Assembly (NCBI RefSeq): GCF_048751585.1 | Contig: NZ_JAZHOB010000001.1 | Location: 620,001-684,000, forward strand | Direction of reading: 5' to 3' | DNA from: G025836975 sp048751585 | GTDB taxonomy: Bacteria > Pseudomonadota > Gammaproteobacteria > Burkholderiales > Burkholderiaceae_B | DNA length: 64,000 bases | Part shown: positions 16,802 to 25,700 of the stretch, in pieces | How the letters are laid out: each line of letters opens with the position of its first letter | Numbering within the stretch: position 1 is the stretch's first letter | Program-made: the position numbers and the translations under genes | The notes under the pieces: model-generated | The model's database searches: none | The model's input: only the letters and a program-made list of their open reading frames with translations | Told to the model about the DNA's origin: nothing

Positions 16802-17572
16802 ATGGAATTGCTGGCCATGAAACTTTGCTCTTACTGTGGAAATAGAGCTCCTCTCACGAGAGAGCACATTTGGCCCGATTGCTTGATCGAGAAGTATGAG
16901 AGCCTGCTTACATATTCAAAAAGGGAGTCTAAACTCTATAAAGGGGATCCCACGATTAAAGACGTTTGCGAGCATTGCAACAACGTACTTCTCAGCAAGC
17001 TCGACTCGTACCTTTCAACTCTCTACGACGAGCACTTCCAGCGCATTCTGGTTCCTGGAGAAGTGGCGACTATCTCGTATGACTATCAGTTGCTGCTTAG
17101 GGCGCTATTGAAAATATCCTACAACTCCGCTCGATTAGATGCCTCTGATAAGGCTATCAAGGCGCACAAAGGTTTCATTAATTTTATTCTCCATGGCGGC
17201 TATTGCCCGCCATTACACCTTCGCCTTCAAATTGTCACGGCCTCGCGTGTGGTCAACCTAAACGAAGGAACAGAGAATCTTCTGAAACCAAGTCACCTTC
17301 GATGCGCCGAGATTCTTTATGACGGCCCGCTGTCTCACCGCTTTTTGGTTCGCATGATCGCGATTAATTGTTATTGGTTCTTCCTTGTGATGCCTTACAA
17401 AATAGAGCCGCCGCACAAATGGAGAGAGCTTGTAGAAGGGCTCACGAGCTGGCGAATGAATTTAGGCATCAAGCTGACGCCAATAGACTCTCCGATGACC
17501 ATCCCGGCGAATAAAACCACCTATCTTCACCCCGCCCTCTTAGGCAATCTGGTCCATGCATTTCATGTGTAG
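16802..17572 (+). CDS. HNH endonuclease-like protein
   Basis: 256 residues. The N-terminus carries a compact zinc-binding HNH pattern: KLCSYCGNRAPLTREHIWPD (CxxC plus the His of EHIWP), followed about 35 residues later by DVCEHCNN (CxxC-N). The rest (about residues 70-256) is unassigned, helical first and more hydrophobic around FLVRMIAINCYWFFLVMPYK. HNH domains of this EHIWP type cleave DNA or sometimes RNA and are common in restriction and anti-phage loci. The start may instead be the ATG at 16817, just before KLCSYC. It stands alone between the integrase remnant and a hypothetical gene. Confidence 0.72.
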   Translation: MELLAMKLCSYCGNRAPLTREHIWPDCLIEKYESLLTYSKRESKLYKGDPTIKDVCEHCNNVLLSKLDSYLSTLYDEHFQRILVPGEVATISYDYQLLLRALLKISYNSARLDASDKAIKAHKGFINFILHGGYCPPLHLRLQIVTASRVVNLNEGTENLLKPSHLRCAEILYDGPLSHRFLVRMIAINCYWFFLVMPYKIEPPHKWRELVEGLTSWRMNLGIKLTPIDSPMTIPANKTTYLHPALLGNLVHAFHV

Positions 17573-17776
17573 CAAAAAAACCAAATTCTTTCATTGAGTT
17601 GTCACCATAAGATCAACGCCACCGACAGCTTCAACCAAGAACTGACAGCCGACAAGTGCCCGTAGATCATTGACAATTGCCGTCGCCTCGGAAAATGCCG
17701 ACCTACTGCATTCAGCTGCGAGTTGAATTGGTTTTTGACTACATCCTTGATCAACCCAACCAGCCATCACAAAAAC

Positions 17777-18367
17777 ATGAACTCTCAAGATTGGTCGCGG
17801 TGTGTACTCACGGCCTTTGATCTCGCCGGTATCAAGAACCTTGCCGCGTCCGGCAAGGCTTCGTCGGTCATGATGAACTTGCATAGTCATGCCGTCGGAA
17901 AGATCAATCACGGCCTCGAACTGCACAGTCACGGATACGTTTGGAACGATTCAGTTCTACTTCTTTCCTATATGACCGAACCGAACTGGTCGAAGCGTAA
18001 TTTCTTTGCCGAGTTAGACGGCTTCAGGACTTCACTGCAGAACGCGTGTGGTATGCCAGTTTATGGCATATCCGTGCAGGGAAGGGCATTTCCCCAAGAC
18101 ACGCTCGCGTCAGCCATTTTCAACGGGCAAATTGCCCTTCAACCACGTGCGATAGTGTTGAAAACCTCAAGCTGGGCAATGGCAAACTGCTTTCTCATCG
18201 AAAAGGCTCTCGGGAATAAGCACCGTGCGGACTGGTACATCGATAGCAGGATCACCGTAGGTGCCAATCTTCCTACGCCATTTGCCTCGGAAGAGGTTGA
18301 CCTGCTGCCCAGGGATGAATCGAGAATTGTGCATATGTTCAAAGGAAGCATCTATCCCATAGAGTAA
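17777..18367 (+). CDS. Conserved-looking hypothetical protein
   Basis: About 196 residues. The sequence is compositionally normal (FDLAGIKNLAASGKASSVMM, LELHSHGYVWNDSVLLLSYM, VYGISVQGRAFPQD) and reads as a soluble alpha/beta protein. I do not recognise a family. Start choice is weak: ATG 17777 lacks a clear ribosome site, and the frame is open upstream to 17666. Two hairpins follow the stop. It lies on the same strand as the HNH gene before it and the HEPN-like gene after it, with 200-400-base spacers, so each may have its own promoter. Confidence 0.55.
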   Translation: MNSQDWSRCVLTAFDLAGIKNLAASGKASSVMMNLHSHAVGKINHGLELHSHGYVWNDSVLLLSYMTEPNWSKRNFFAELDGFRTSLQNACGMPVYGISVQGRAFPQDTLASAIFNGQIALQPRAIVLKTSSWAMANCFLIEKALGNKHRADWYIDSRITVGANLPTPFASEEVDLLPRDESRIVHMFKGSIYPIE

Positions 18368-18786
18368 TCTCCTAGAGAGTGTCTACCGACACTCGGGCCA
18401 TATCTGTGAATTAACCGTTAACGTCTGCTTTTAGCAAAGCAGAATGACTGATTAGGGTCGATTTCAGCCGGCGATGCAAAGCAGCTCGCGGGCCATAACA
18501 CGACATTCACCGGTACAAGCACGCGGATAATCTTTGCTAGACCCCCTGCCCTGCGTCGGATGAAATCGATGATGCCACTAGAAGGCGTATTTGCGTATCG
18601 GATGACATCACGTTTTCTTTCGGAAATTCGAGCAGGGCAGTAGCCGGTTTCGGCTCGCATTCAACATGCACGAGGACAAGTTGGATCCAGGTTCGAGTTA
18701 CACTTTGCTTCACATGTTTCGGGCCTTAAGGACTTAGGCCAGACATCGCCGGATGCATCTCCACCGCTCATAAGAGAAACTAAACG
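18368..18786. other. Intergenic region with stacked short inverted repeats
   Basis: No gene found. Two perfect hairpins follow the upstream stop: GAGTGTC-N4-GACACTC (18376-18393) and TCTGCTTT-N4-AAAGCAGA (18424-18443), with a TTAACCGTTAA dyad between them near 18411-18421. None has a following T-tract. They may act in termination or as protein-binding sites. The remaining sequence to 18786 should hold the promoter of the next gene. Confidence 0.45.
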
Positions 18787-19998
18787 ATGGCTTCAATTGA
18801 CGGTATTTCCCTAGATGGGTTGGGTTCCGAGAATAGGTACAAATCGGCTCTCGCTCTCCATCTGACAACAGAAAGCACGGTTAGCATGGTTGAACAACTC
18901 GACGATTGGGAATTCGAGCTACGGCGAGGAAGCGGATTCTTAGTAGCGCGAAAAAAGCAGTCGCTAGGCAGGGAAGACACGCTCCGCGACGGATACGAAC
19001 AAGCGGAACGTTTTCTTGACATTCTTTCATTCGAGAACGCGTCAGCCATAGAGATCGGGGCGCCCGGACGCTCTCACATTCTTTTGTTTGAGCGGGACGG
19101 TAAGTCTGTGATTGAACGGATGGCTACGGCCGACAATCCGATGTCGATCCAAGTAACGATCACCCAAACCGACAGCGAGGGTCAGATAGTTCCACAGCCC
19201 CCTGCTCCCCCTGCAAAGTGGATTTCTGCACTTCGGTTTTATCGTCTATCCCAGACGAGCCGAAGCCCACATGAAGCTTATCGTAACTTGTGGCTCGGGC
19301 TGGAGGTATTGCTTTCGACGGAGGTGCCAAAAGGTCAGAGAGAAAAAGAAGGTATTTGGCTCCGCCGGGCGCTAAACCAAATCACCAGCACTCTAAACCT
19401 ATCCCACGAGACCCCTGGCGGCGTGAACATAGTGGATTACGTCATGGAACGTCACTACACGGCGATGCGGTGCAATCTTTTTCACGCAAAAATCGGTTCA
19501 ACTTCGGCGGCGCCAACAATGCCAACTGTGGAGGAAGCACTTGATGCATACGCTAACTTAGTACGAATTTGGAGAGCTATTGCTGTGCGGATAGGCTCCC
19601 TTCGCTTTACTGGAAGCGGGTTAATTACGTACGCAGGGTACGCGATGCAAATGGCTGGAGTTTTTTCGCAAGTGATTTTTCATGCCACGGAAGACAATGC
19701 CTTGCCTGCCGCAACCGATACAGCCGTGAGTCCGAACAATTGTCCGGTCGTAACTTTCGACTCATCAAGTCATATCGGAGTCGTTGCACCGGGTAAAGTT
19801 GAAAATTTAGGCATCATCGACCTTTCTACCAAGGACACACTTTCCCCGTTCCGCAGAATCACAACGAGCATTGCCACCGTCCTTTACAGCGTGGACTATT
19901 TAATAGGTGGTCTTGACGTGAATGGCGCGGACTTCTTTGAGTACCGCCAAGGATGGCGACTACTCAACACCGGTATGCCTCGAACATACTTCGACTGA
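18787..19998 (+). CDS. HEPN-like hypothetical protein (second copy of the R-x4-H type)
   Basis: 403 residues. The centre reads PHEAYRNLWLGLEVLLST, EGIWLRRALNQIT, then about 50 residues later YTAMRCNLFHAKIGS; RCNLFH is an R-x4-H motif near residue 235, arranged behind helical segments as in HEPN domains of anti-phage or toxin proteins. The N-terminal region (residues about 20-100) and the C-terminal about 130 residues, which are beta-rich, are unassigned. No membrane segment. It is the last gene of the island before core genes. RNase activity is inferred only from the motif and is unproven. Confidence 0.6.
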   Translation: MASIDGISLDGLGSENRYKSALALHLTTESTVSMVEQLDDWEFELRRGSGFLVARKKQSLGREDTLRDGYEQAERFLDILSFENASAIEIGAPGRSHILLFERDGKSVIERMATADNPMSIQVTITQTDSEGQIVPQPPAPPAKWISALRFYRLSQTSRSPHEAYRNLWLGLEVLLSTEVPKGQREKEGIWLRRALNQITSTLNLSHETPGGVNIVDYVMERHYTAMRCNLFHAKIGSTSAAPTMPTVEEALDAYANLVRIWRAIAVRIGSLRFTGSGLITYAGYAMQMAGVFSQVIFHATEDNALPAATDTAVSPNNCPVVTFDSSSHIGVVAPGKVENLGIIDLSTKDTLSPFRRITTSIATVLYSVDYLIGGLDVNGADFFEYRQGWRLLNTGMPRTYFD

Positions 19999-20318
19999 TT
20001 GAATGAAGCGCTTGCGACTGAAAGCGGATGATTTTCGGCGAGAAGGAGCTGTCGGCGCCAGTTGCCGTCGGCGTCTCGGTTCGGTCCGCTTTAGGCAGGC
20101 CTCGACCCGGCGTGTCGTGGACCACAGAATGGTCTCTTGGCCGAAAATTTGCCGAAGAAACCGGGGTCACAAGCCTCCGATGCACCCTGGATGCGACCAG
20201 CTTGATGTGACAAGGGCAAACGACAGGAATGGGTCGGAAGCAGCTACCCTCTATTTCCAACCATGGCAAACGGTTTGCTGACCATTCTTCCCGCCCCGGA
20301 TTCTTAAGGAGACCATCC
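19999..20318. other. Right edge of the accessory island
   Basis: About 320 bases without a believable frame between the last island gene and the YCII-like gene. An AAGGAG ribosome site at 20306-20312 serves the next gene. I looked for a duplicated attachment site here and found none by eye. Confidence 0.4.
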
Positions 20319-20648
20319 ATGCCAAAGTTCATAACGATCGGATATGGAGAGCAAGAGGGTTACGACCGTACCGCAGCCGCCATCCGCGACGCGGCCCATG
20401 CGCACGATGCAAAGTTGCAAAAAGACGGAATACTGATGGGCATCGCAGGCAGTCCGGTCCAGGTGCGCAATCCTGATGCTGTTCACGTTGAAACGATGAA
20501 CGGGCCATTCATGAACTCGCCCTTGCCAGTGGCCGGCTTTGCCGTCATCGAGGCTGCCGATTTGGCCGAAGCCATAGACATCGTGTCACGAACCCCTTGT
20601 GCTGTAGCGCACGGCGTCGTTGAGGTATGGCCACTGGAACAGCCGTAG
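20319..20648 (+). CDS. YCII-related (DGPF-type) domain protein
   Basis: 109 residues. The start MPKFITIGYGEQEGYDRTAA is preceded by AAGGAG at good spacing; the longer upstream frame is discounted. The chain has the ferredoxin-like YCII/DGPF pattern: an N-terminal beta-strand, ILMGIAGSPVQVRN, an ETMNGPFMNSPLPVAGFAVI block matching the DGPF region, and an Ala-rich helix (EAADLAEAIDIVSRTP) before a final VEVWPLE strand. Family members are small dimeric proteins, often encoded with ECF sigma factors, that bind small molecules or have weak enzyme activity. No sigma factor is adjacent here. Confidence 0.8.
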   Translation: MPKFITIGYGEQEGYDRTAAAIRDAAHAHDAKLQKDGILMGIAGSPVQVRNPDAVHVETMNGPFMNSPLPVAGFAVIEAADLAEAIDIVSRTPCAVAHGVVEVWPLEQP

Positions 20649-20824
20649 GGAGTTCGATCGACGCTCACACGGACCAGGAAGGCGCGGGAAGCCCGGCCTT
20701 GGCCGGGCCGCTAGACGTGCCGGAGCCCCACCCCTCCCGCCCGCCAGCGTCTCAAGAACCGAATGCTGAGGCAAAAAAAACTGTCCCAGGCAGTAAGGGC
20801 ATTCACGTCAAAAAGCACGTCTAC

Positions 20825-20864
20825 AAAAAACTAAGGCTGTAGCAACAACCGTCGCCACAGCCTT
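20825..20864 (-). terminator. Rho-independent terminator of the gcv operon
   Basis: On the minus strand AAGGCTGT and ACAGCCTT form an 8-bp stem around a 16-base loop (the loop can pair further), followed by AGTTTTTT. It lies 26-65 bases past the gcvP stop. Confidence 0.85.
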
Positions 20865-20889
20865 CAATGCAACAGCAGAGCACAAAAGC

Positions 20890-23793
20890 CTAAACCGAAG
20901 CCTCAGAAGCAACAGCCGCCGCATCATCCTCATACGCCGACATAGGCGGGCAGGAACACACCAGATTCCTGTCCCCGTAGGCATTGTCCACCCGCGAAAC
21001 CGGCGGCCAATACTTTCCATCCCGCAGGCTGGCGACCGGATAAGCCGCCGACTCGCGCGTGTAGTCGTGGTGCCATTCCGAAGACAACAGCATCTGCGTC
21101 GTATGCGGTGCGTTCCGCAACACATTATCCAGCGCATCCTTCTCGCCGCGCTCCACCTCCGCGATCTCCGCGCGGATGGCGATCATCGCATCGATGAAGC
21201 GATCCAGCTCAGCCAGCCCTTCCGATTCCGTGGGCTCCACCATCAGCGTGCCCGCCACCGGGAAACTCATCGTCGGCGCATGGAAACCGTAATCCACCAG
21301 GCGCTTGGCAACGTCCTCGTTCGAAATACCGCATGCGTCCTTGATGGGCCGGATGTCCAATATGCACTCATGCGCCACATGGCCGTTCTTGCCGGCGTAC
21401 AGCACAGGGTAATGGTCGCGCAGGCGCGCGGCAATGTAGTTGGCGTTCAGTATGGCCACCTCGGTGGCCTGCAGCAAACCTTCCGAGCCCATCATGGTGA
21501 TATACAGATACGGTATGGGCAGGATGCTGGCCGAGCCGTATGGCGCCGCCGAAACGGGACCCACCGCCGTGCCTTCGGGCAGCTTGCCGCCTTCGTCGAC
21601 GATGCCCGGCAGGTATGGCGCCAGGTGCGAGCGAACGGCCACCGGACCCACGCCCGGGCCGCCGCCGCCGTGCGGAATGCAGAAGGTCTTGTGCAGGTTC
21701 AAGTGCGAAACGTCGGAGCCGAACTTGCCGGGCTGGGCCAGGCCCACCATGGCGTTCATGTTGGCGCCGTCCAGGTAGACCTGGCCGCCGGCATCGTGCA
21801 CCAGCGCGCAGATCTCGGTGACCGCGGTCTCGAACACGCCGTGCGTGGACGGATAGGTGATCATCAGGGCGGCAAGGCGGTCGCCCACGCTGGCTATCTT
21901 GGCTTTCAGGTCGGCCACGTCGACGTTGCCGTTATCGTCCGATGCCACCACGACCACGTCCATGCCGGCCAACTGGGCCGAAGCGGGATTCGTGCCGTGC
22001 GCCGAGGCCGGTATCAGGCACACATTGCGCTGATGCTGGCCGTTGGCCTGATGGTAGCCGCGAATGGCCAGCAGGCCGGCGAATTCGCCCTGCGCGCCGG
22101 AATTAGGTTGCAGGCTGATGGAATCGTAGCCGGTGATCTCGCACAAGGCGGCCGACAGGCGATCGATAAGCTCTTTGTAGCCCTGGCTTTGCGAGGCGGG
22201 CGCAAATGGATGCATGGCGCCGAACTCGGGCCAGGTGACGGGGATCATCTCGGCCGTGGCATTGAGCTTCATGGTGCAGGAGCCCAGCGGGATCATGGTG
22301 CGATCCAATGCCAGGTCCTTGTCGGCCAGGGCGCGCAGATAGCGCAGCATGTCGGTTTCGGACTGGATGCGCGAGAACACCGGATGGGTCAGGATGGCGG
22401 ACTGGCGCAGCAAGGCGGATGGAACGCCGTGCTGCGCGGGCAATGTGCGCTTGGCCGATGCGTCCCACGATTTGCCCAGGCCCGCAGCGAAGGCCTGCAG
22501 CAAGGCGTGCACATCGTCGACCGTCACGGTTTCGTCCAGCGACACGGCCAACTGCTTGCCGTCGACTTGGCGCAGGTTGATGGAGGCCGCCTGCGCGGCC
22601 TTCACGATGGCTTGCGTGGCTGCGCCGGTGTCCAGCAGCAAGGTATCGAAGAATTGTTTGTTGACCGACGCCACGCCCAGTTCGGCCAGCGCATCGCGCA
22701 GGAAGGCGGTCAGGTAGGCCACGCGTTGGGCGATGCGCTTGATGCCGGCCGGACCGTGCCAGACGGCATACATGCCGGCCATCACGGCCAGCAGCACTTG
22801 CGCGGTGCAGATGTTGGATGTGGCTTTCTCGCGGCGTATATGCTGCTCGCGCGTTTGCAGGGCCAGGCGCAATGCGGGCGCGCCCTGGCTGTCCTTGGAC
22901 ACGCCGACCAGACGGCCCGGCATATTGCGCTTGAAGGCATCCTTGCAGGCCATGAAGCCGGCATGCGGGCCGCCAAAGCCCAGCGGCACGCCGAAGCGCT
23001 GCGCCGAACCGATGGCGATATCGGCGCCCCATTCACCCGGCGCGGCCAGCAGGGCCAGCGCCAGCAAGTCGGTGGCGACCGCCACCACGGCGCCCTGCGC
23101 ATGCGCGGATTCCGTCAAGGCGCGGTAATCGGCAACGCCGCCCAGGCTGTGTGGATACTGGAGCAAGACGCCGAAGCATTCGGGCAGGCCTTGGGCCTCG
23201 TCGCCCACCACCACGTCGATGTCCAACCCGCTGGCGCGGGTGCGCAGCAGCTCTATCGTCTGCGGATGGCAATGCACCGAGGCGAAGAAGACCTTGCTTT
23301 TGGAGCGCGAGCCGCGGCGCGCCAGGGTCATGGCTTCAGCCGCCGCCGTGCCTTCGTCCAGCAGCGAGGCGTTGGCGATGTCCAGGCCGGTAAGATCGGC
23401 CACCATGGTCTGGTAATTCAGCAGCGCTTCCAGGCGGCCCTGCGAGATCTCCGGCTGGTACGGCGTGTAGGCCGTGTACCAGGCCGGGTTCTCAAGGATG
23501 TTGCGCAGGATGACATTGGGCACATGGGTGCCGTAATACCCTTGCCCGATATAGTTGCGGAACACCTGATTCCGTCCGGCGATTTCCTTCAGCTCGGCAA
23601 GCGCATCGGCCTCGCTGCGCGAAGCCGGCAGGTTCAGGGCGCCGCGCTTCAAGATGCTGGGCGGCACGACTTCCTGGATAAGGCTGTGCAGGTCGGGAAC
23701 ACCGATAGCAGCCAGCATCTTGGCCTGGTCGGCCTGGCCCGGGCCGATATGCCGGGGAATGAAATCGGAATGAGGGTCTAGTTCACGCAACAT
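20890..23793 (-). CDS. gcvP: Glycine dehydrogenase (decarboxylating), P protein
   Basis: 967 residues, the length of the single-chain homodimeric P protein of proteobacteria. The N-terminal half starts FIPRHIGPGQADQAKMLAAI and contains GYYGTHVPNVILRNILENPA. The C-terminal half has the pyridoxal-phosphate lysine in LHKTFCIPHGGGGPGVGP near residue 700, with the preceding DGANMNAMVGL. It decarboxylates glycine and passes the aminomethyl group to the lipoyl arm of GcvH. It is the third gene of gcvT-gcvH-gcvP, 45 bases after gcvH, closed by a strong terminator and governed by the riboswitch upstream of gcvT. Confidence 0.98.
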   Translation of the reverse strand: MLRELDPHSDFIPRHIGPGQADQAKMLAAIGVPDLHSLIQEVVPPSILKRGALNLPASRSEADALAELKEIAGRNQVFRNYIGQGYYGTHVPNVILRNILENPAWYTAYTPYQPEISQGRLEALLNYQTMVADLTGLDIANASLLDEGTAAAEAMTLARRGSRSKSKVFFASVHCHPQTIELLRTRASGLDIDVVVGDEAQGLPECFGVLLQYPHSLGGVADYRALTESAHAQGAVVAVATDLLALALLAAPGEWGADIAIGSAQRFGVPLGFGGPHAGFMACKDAFKRNMPGRLVGVSKDSQGAPALRLALQTREQHIRREKATSNICTAQVLLAVMAGMYAVWHGPAGIKRIAQRVAYLTAFLRDALAELGVASVNKQFFDTLLLDTGAATQAIVKAAQAASINLRQVDGKQLAVSLDETVTVDDVHALLQAFAAGLGKSWDASAKRTLPAQHGVPSALLRQSAILTHPVFSRIQSETDMLRYLRALADKDLALDRTMIPLGSCTMKLNATAEMIPVTWPEFGAMHPFAPASQSQGYKELIDRLSAALCEITGYDSISLQPNSGAQGEFAGLLAIRGYHQANGQHQRNVCLIPASAHGTNPASAQLAGMDVVVVASDDNGNVDVADLKAKIASVGDRLAALMITYPSTHGVFETAVTEICALVHDAGGQVYLDGANMNAMVGLAQPGKFGSDVSHLNLHKTFCIPHGGGGPGVGPVAVRSHLAPYLPGIVDEGGKLPEGTAVGPVSAAPYGSASILPIPYLYITMMGSEGLLQATEVAILNANYIAARLRDHYPVLYAGKNGHVAHECILDIRPIKDACGISNEDVAKRLVDYGFHAPTMSFPVAGTLMVEPTESEGLAELDRFIDAMIAIRAEIAEVERGEKDALDNVLRNAPHTTQMLLSSEWHHDYTRESAAYPVASLRDGKYWPPVSRVDNAYGDRNLVCSCPPMSAYEDDAAAVASEASV

Positions 23794-23838
23794 AAATCAA
23801 CCTAAACAGAACAGGTTCGCAGCAAAGGCATTAAAAAA

Positions 23839-24219
23839 TCAGCCGGCGTTGACAAGGGCTTCGTAGCCGGCGCCGTCCAGCAAGCCGTCGGCATCCGCGG
23901 CATTGACGGGCTTGATCTTGAAGATCCAGGTATCGAAGGCGGCTTCGTTGATCAGGTTGGGCTGATCGTTGAGATCTTCGTTGAAGGCGACGATTTCGCC
24001 GTCCACCGGCGCGTAGATGTCGGAAGCGGCCTTGACCGATTCCACCACGCCGGCGGTCTCGCCCGCCTTCAGGCTGGCGCCTGGATTGACATCGCCCACG
24101 AAGACCAGGTCGCCCAATTGATCTTGCGCGGTGTCGGTAATGCCCACCAGCAGCAGGTCGCCTTCGGCTTTTACCCACTCGTGCGAGGACGTGTATTTGC
24201 GGTCGCTAGGAAGATTCAT
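23839..24219 (-). CDS. gcvH: Glycine cleavage system H protein
   Basis: 126 residues, full length. The lipoyl-accepting Lys is K63 in ESVKAASDIYAPVDG; the N-terminus DRKYTSSHEWVKAEG and the C-terminal LLDGAGYEALV match the family. It carries the aminomethyl intermediate between GcvP, GcvT and the dihydrolipoamide dehydrogenase. Second gene of the operon, 48 bases after gcvT. Confidence 0.98.
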   Translation of the reverse strand: MNLPSDRKYTSSHEWVKAEGDLLLVGITDTAQDQLGDLVFVGDVNPGASLKAGETAGVVESVKAASDIYAPVDGEIVAFNEDLNDQPNLINEAAFDTWIFKIKPVNAADADGLLDGAGYEALVNAG

Positions 24220-24267
24220 GATTTACCCCGTATTGATAAAAATGGATGTTCTTGTTCAGGAAGTGAA

Positions 24268-25362
24268 TTAGGCAATGATTTTGCCGTTGCGCACGAACGG
24301 CATTTTTACAGCTTCGGCCGGCAACCATTTGCCGCGAATTTCCACCTGCAGGGCATCGCCCGGCTGAACGCCGAGCGGAACGCGCGCCATGCCGATGGAT
24401 ACGCCCATGGTCGGCGACATGGAGCCGCTGGTCAATTCGCCTTCGCCCTGTTCCGCGCGGACCTTCATGTGGCCGCGCATCACGCCGCGTTCCAGCAGCT
24501 TGACCCCTATCAGCCCGCGATCGACCACCGCCGATTCCAGCGCATCGCGCCCGATGAAACGGCGGTCGGCATCTTTAAGCGACACGGTCCAGGCCAGGCC
24601 GGACACCAGCGGGTTGACCTGCTCGTCCATTTCCTGGCCGTACAGGTTCATGCCCGCTTCCAGCCTTAGCGTGTCGCGCGCCCCCAGGCCGCAGGGCCGC
24701 ACGCCTTTGCCGGCCAGGTCGCGCCAGAATGCTTCCACCTGCGCGGCGGGCAGGACGACCTCGAAGCCGTCCTCGCCGGTATAGCCCGTGCGCGCCACCA
24801 GCGTGTCGTCGGCGACCATAGCGCCGGTAAACGGGGTAAGGTCTTGCGTTGCAGGCTTCCAGTCGGGACGCACAGACCACAGCTTTTCACGCGCGTTGGG
24901 TCCTTGCACAGCCACCATGGCCAGGTCGCGGCGCGGCGTAATGCTGACATCGAAATTTTCGGAGCTTGCAACTTGCTGCATCCAGGCCACGTCCTTGTCG
25001 GCGGTGCCGGCATTGACCACCACCCGCCATGCATCGACGCTGAAGAAATAAACGATAAGGTCATCGATGACGCCGCCTTCGGCGTTCAACATGCAGGAAT
25101 ACAAGGCCTTGCCCGGAACCGTCAGCTTGGCCGCGTCATTGGCCAGCAGGCGCCGCAGGTAGGCCAAGGCGTCGTTGCCGTTCACATCGACATTCAACAT
25201 GTGGGATACGTCGAACATCCCGGCATCCTGGCGCACCGCATGGTGCTCTTCAAGCTGGGATCCATAGGACACGGGCATGTCCCAGCCCCCGAAATCGACC
25301 ATTTTGGCACCGGACTCGAGGTGGATGGAATGCAGCGGGGTATGCTTTAAGACTGAAGACAT
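24268..25362 (-). CDS. gcvT: Glycine cleavage system aminomethyltransferase, T protein
   Basis: 364 residues starting MSSVLKHTPLHSIHLESGAK. The open frame extends well upstream to 25752, but that part overlaps the riboswitch, and the ATG at 25362 has a GGAG site, so the shorter form is chosen. Motifs include MVDFGGWDMPVSYGSQ, the folate-domain MFDVSHM, GEDGFEVV, and the C-terminal SPTMGVSIGMARVP. It releases ammonia from the H-protein intermediate and forms methylene-tetrahydrofolate. First gene of the operon. Confidence 0.97.
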   Translation of the reverse strand: MSSVLKHTPLHSIHLESGAKMVDFGGWDMPVSYGSQLEEHHAVRQDAGMFDVSHMLNVDVNGNDALAYLRRLLANDAAKLTVPGKALYSCMLNAEGGVIDDLIVYFFSVDAWRVVVNAGTADKDVAWMQQVASSENFDVSITPRRDLAMVAVQGPNAREKLWSVRPDWKPATQDLTPFTGAMVADDTLVARTGYTGEDGFEVVLPAAQVEAFWRDLAGKGVRPCGLGARDTLRLEAGMNLYGQEMDEQVNPLVSGLAWTVSLKDADRRFIGRDALESAVVDRGLIGVKLLERGVMRGHMKVRAEQGEGELTSGSMSPTMGVSIGMARVPLGVQPGDALQVEIRGKWLPAEAVKMPFVRNGKIIA

Positions 25363-25421
25363 GGGGACTCCGGAAGACGGGAAACGAACGACGTAAGCCA
25401 ACGAAGTGCTGGCCGGCACCG

Positions 25422-25632
25422 CCCTTCTGTCCTTTTGCCTGAGAGTTGACCCACAATGGCGGGCGTTCACCTTCGGCGCTCGAAGCCCTGCCCATGGGGC
25501 GGAACGAGTCTCTCCAGAATGCTGCCTTGCCTGGCGATCAGCCAAACAAACCACGAGCGGTACGGGGTGCCTGAGCGATTCTGGGCGAATTGCGCCTTCG
25601 GCGGTCGAAAAATCGACACTCTCCCACTCTGT
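25422..25632 (-). promoter_or_regulatory. Tandem glycine riboswitch upstream of gcvT
   Basis: On the minus strand two glycine-aptamer patterns follow each other. Aptamer 1 (about 25632-25555) has GGGAGAGTG, CCGCCGAAGGCGCAA and CGCTCAGGCACC. Aptamer 2 (about 25518-25424) has CTGGAGAGACTCG, GCGCCGAAGGTGAACGC, AACTCTCAGGCAAAAGGACA and an AGAAGGGC end. These are the conserved GGAGAG, CCGAAGG and TCAGGC elements of the gcvT RNA motif. The gene lies about 60 bases downstream. Tandem glycine riboswitches usually turn gcv expression on with glycine; that sense is assumed here. Confidence 0.95.
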
Positions 25633-25700
25633 GTAAGTGACAGCAGTCGCAAAGAATAACTCGAAAGCGTGCAGAACGCCAAATGAAATAAAACGCCGGC

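Noticed and set aside
17591..17932. Minus-strand frame of 113 codons overlapping the hypothetical gene at 17777
   Set aside because: It has no ribosome site or recognisable fold, and the plus-strand frame looks more protein-like.
20691..20708. GCCCGGCC-TT-GGCCGGGC hairpin after the YCII-like gene
   Set aside because: Strong stem but no T-tract on either strand; not called as a terminator, although it could still impede read-through.
21067..23781. Very long open frame (about 900 codons) antisense to gcvP
   Set aside because: It lies opposite a clear gcvP. High-GC codon bias keeps the antisense frame open, and the translation is His/Arg/Gln-rich with no domain.
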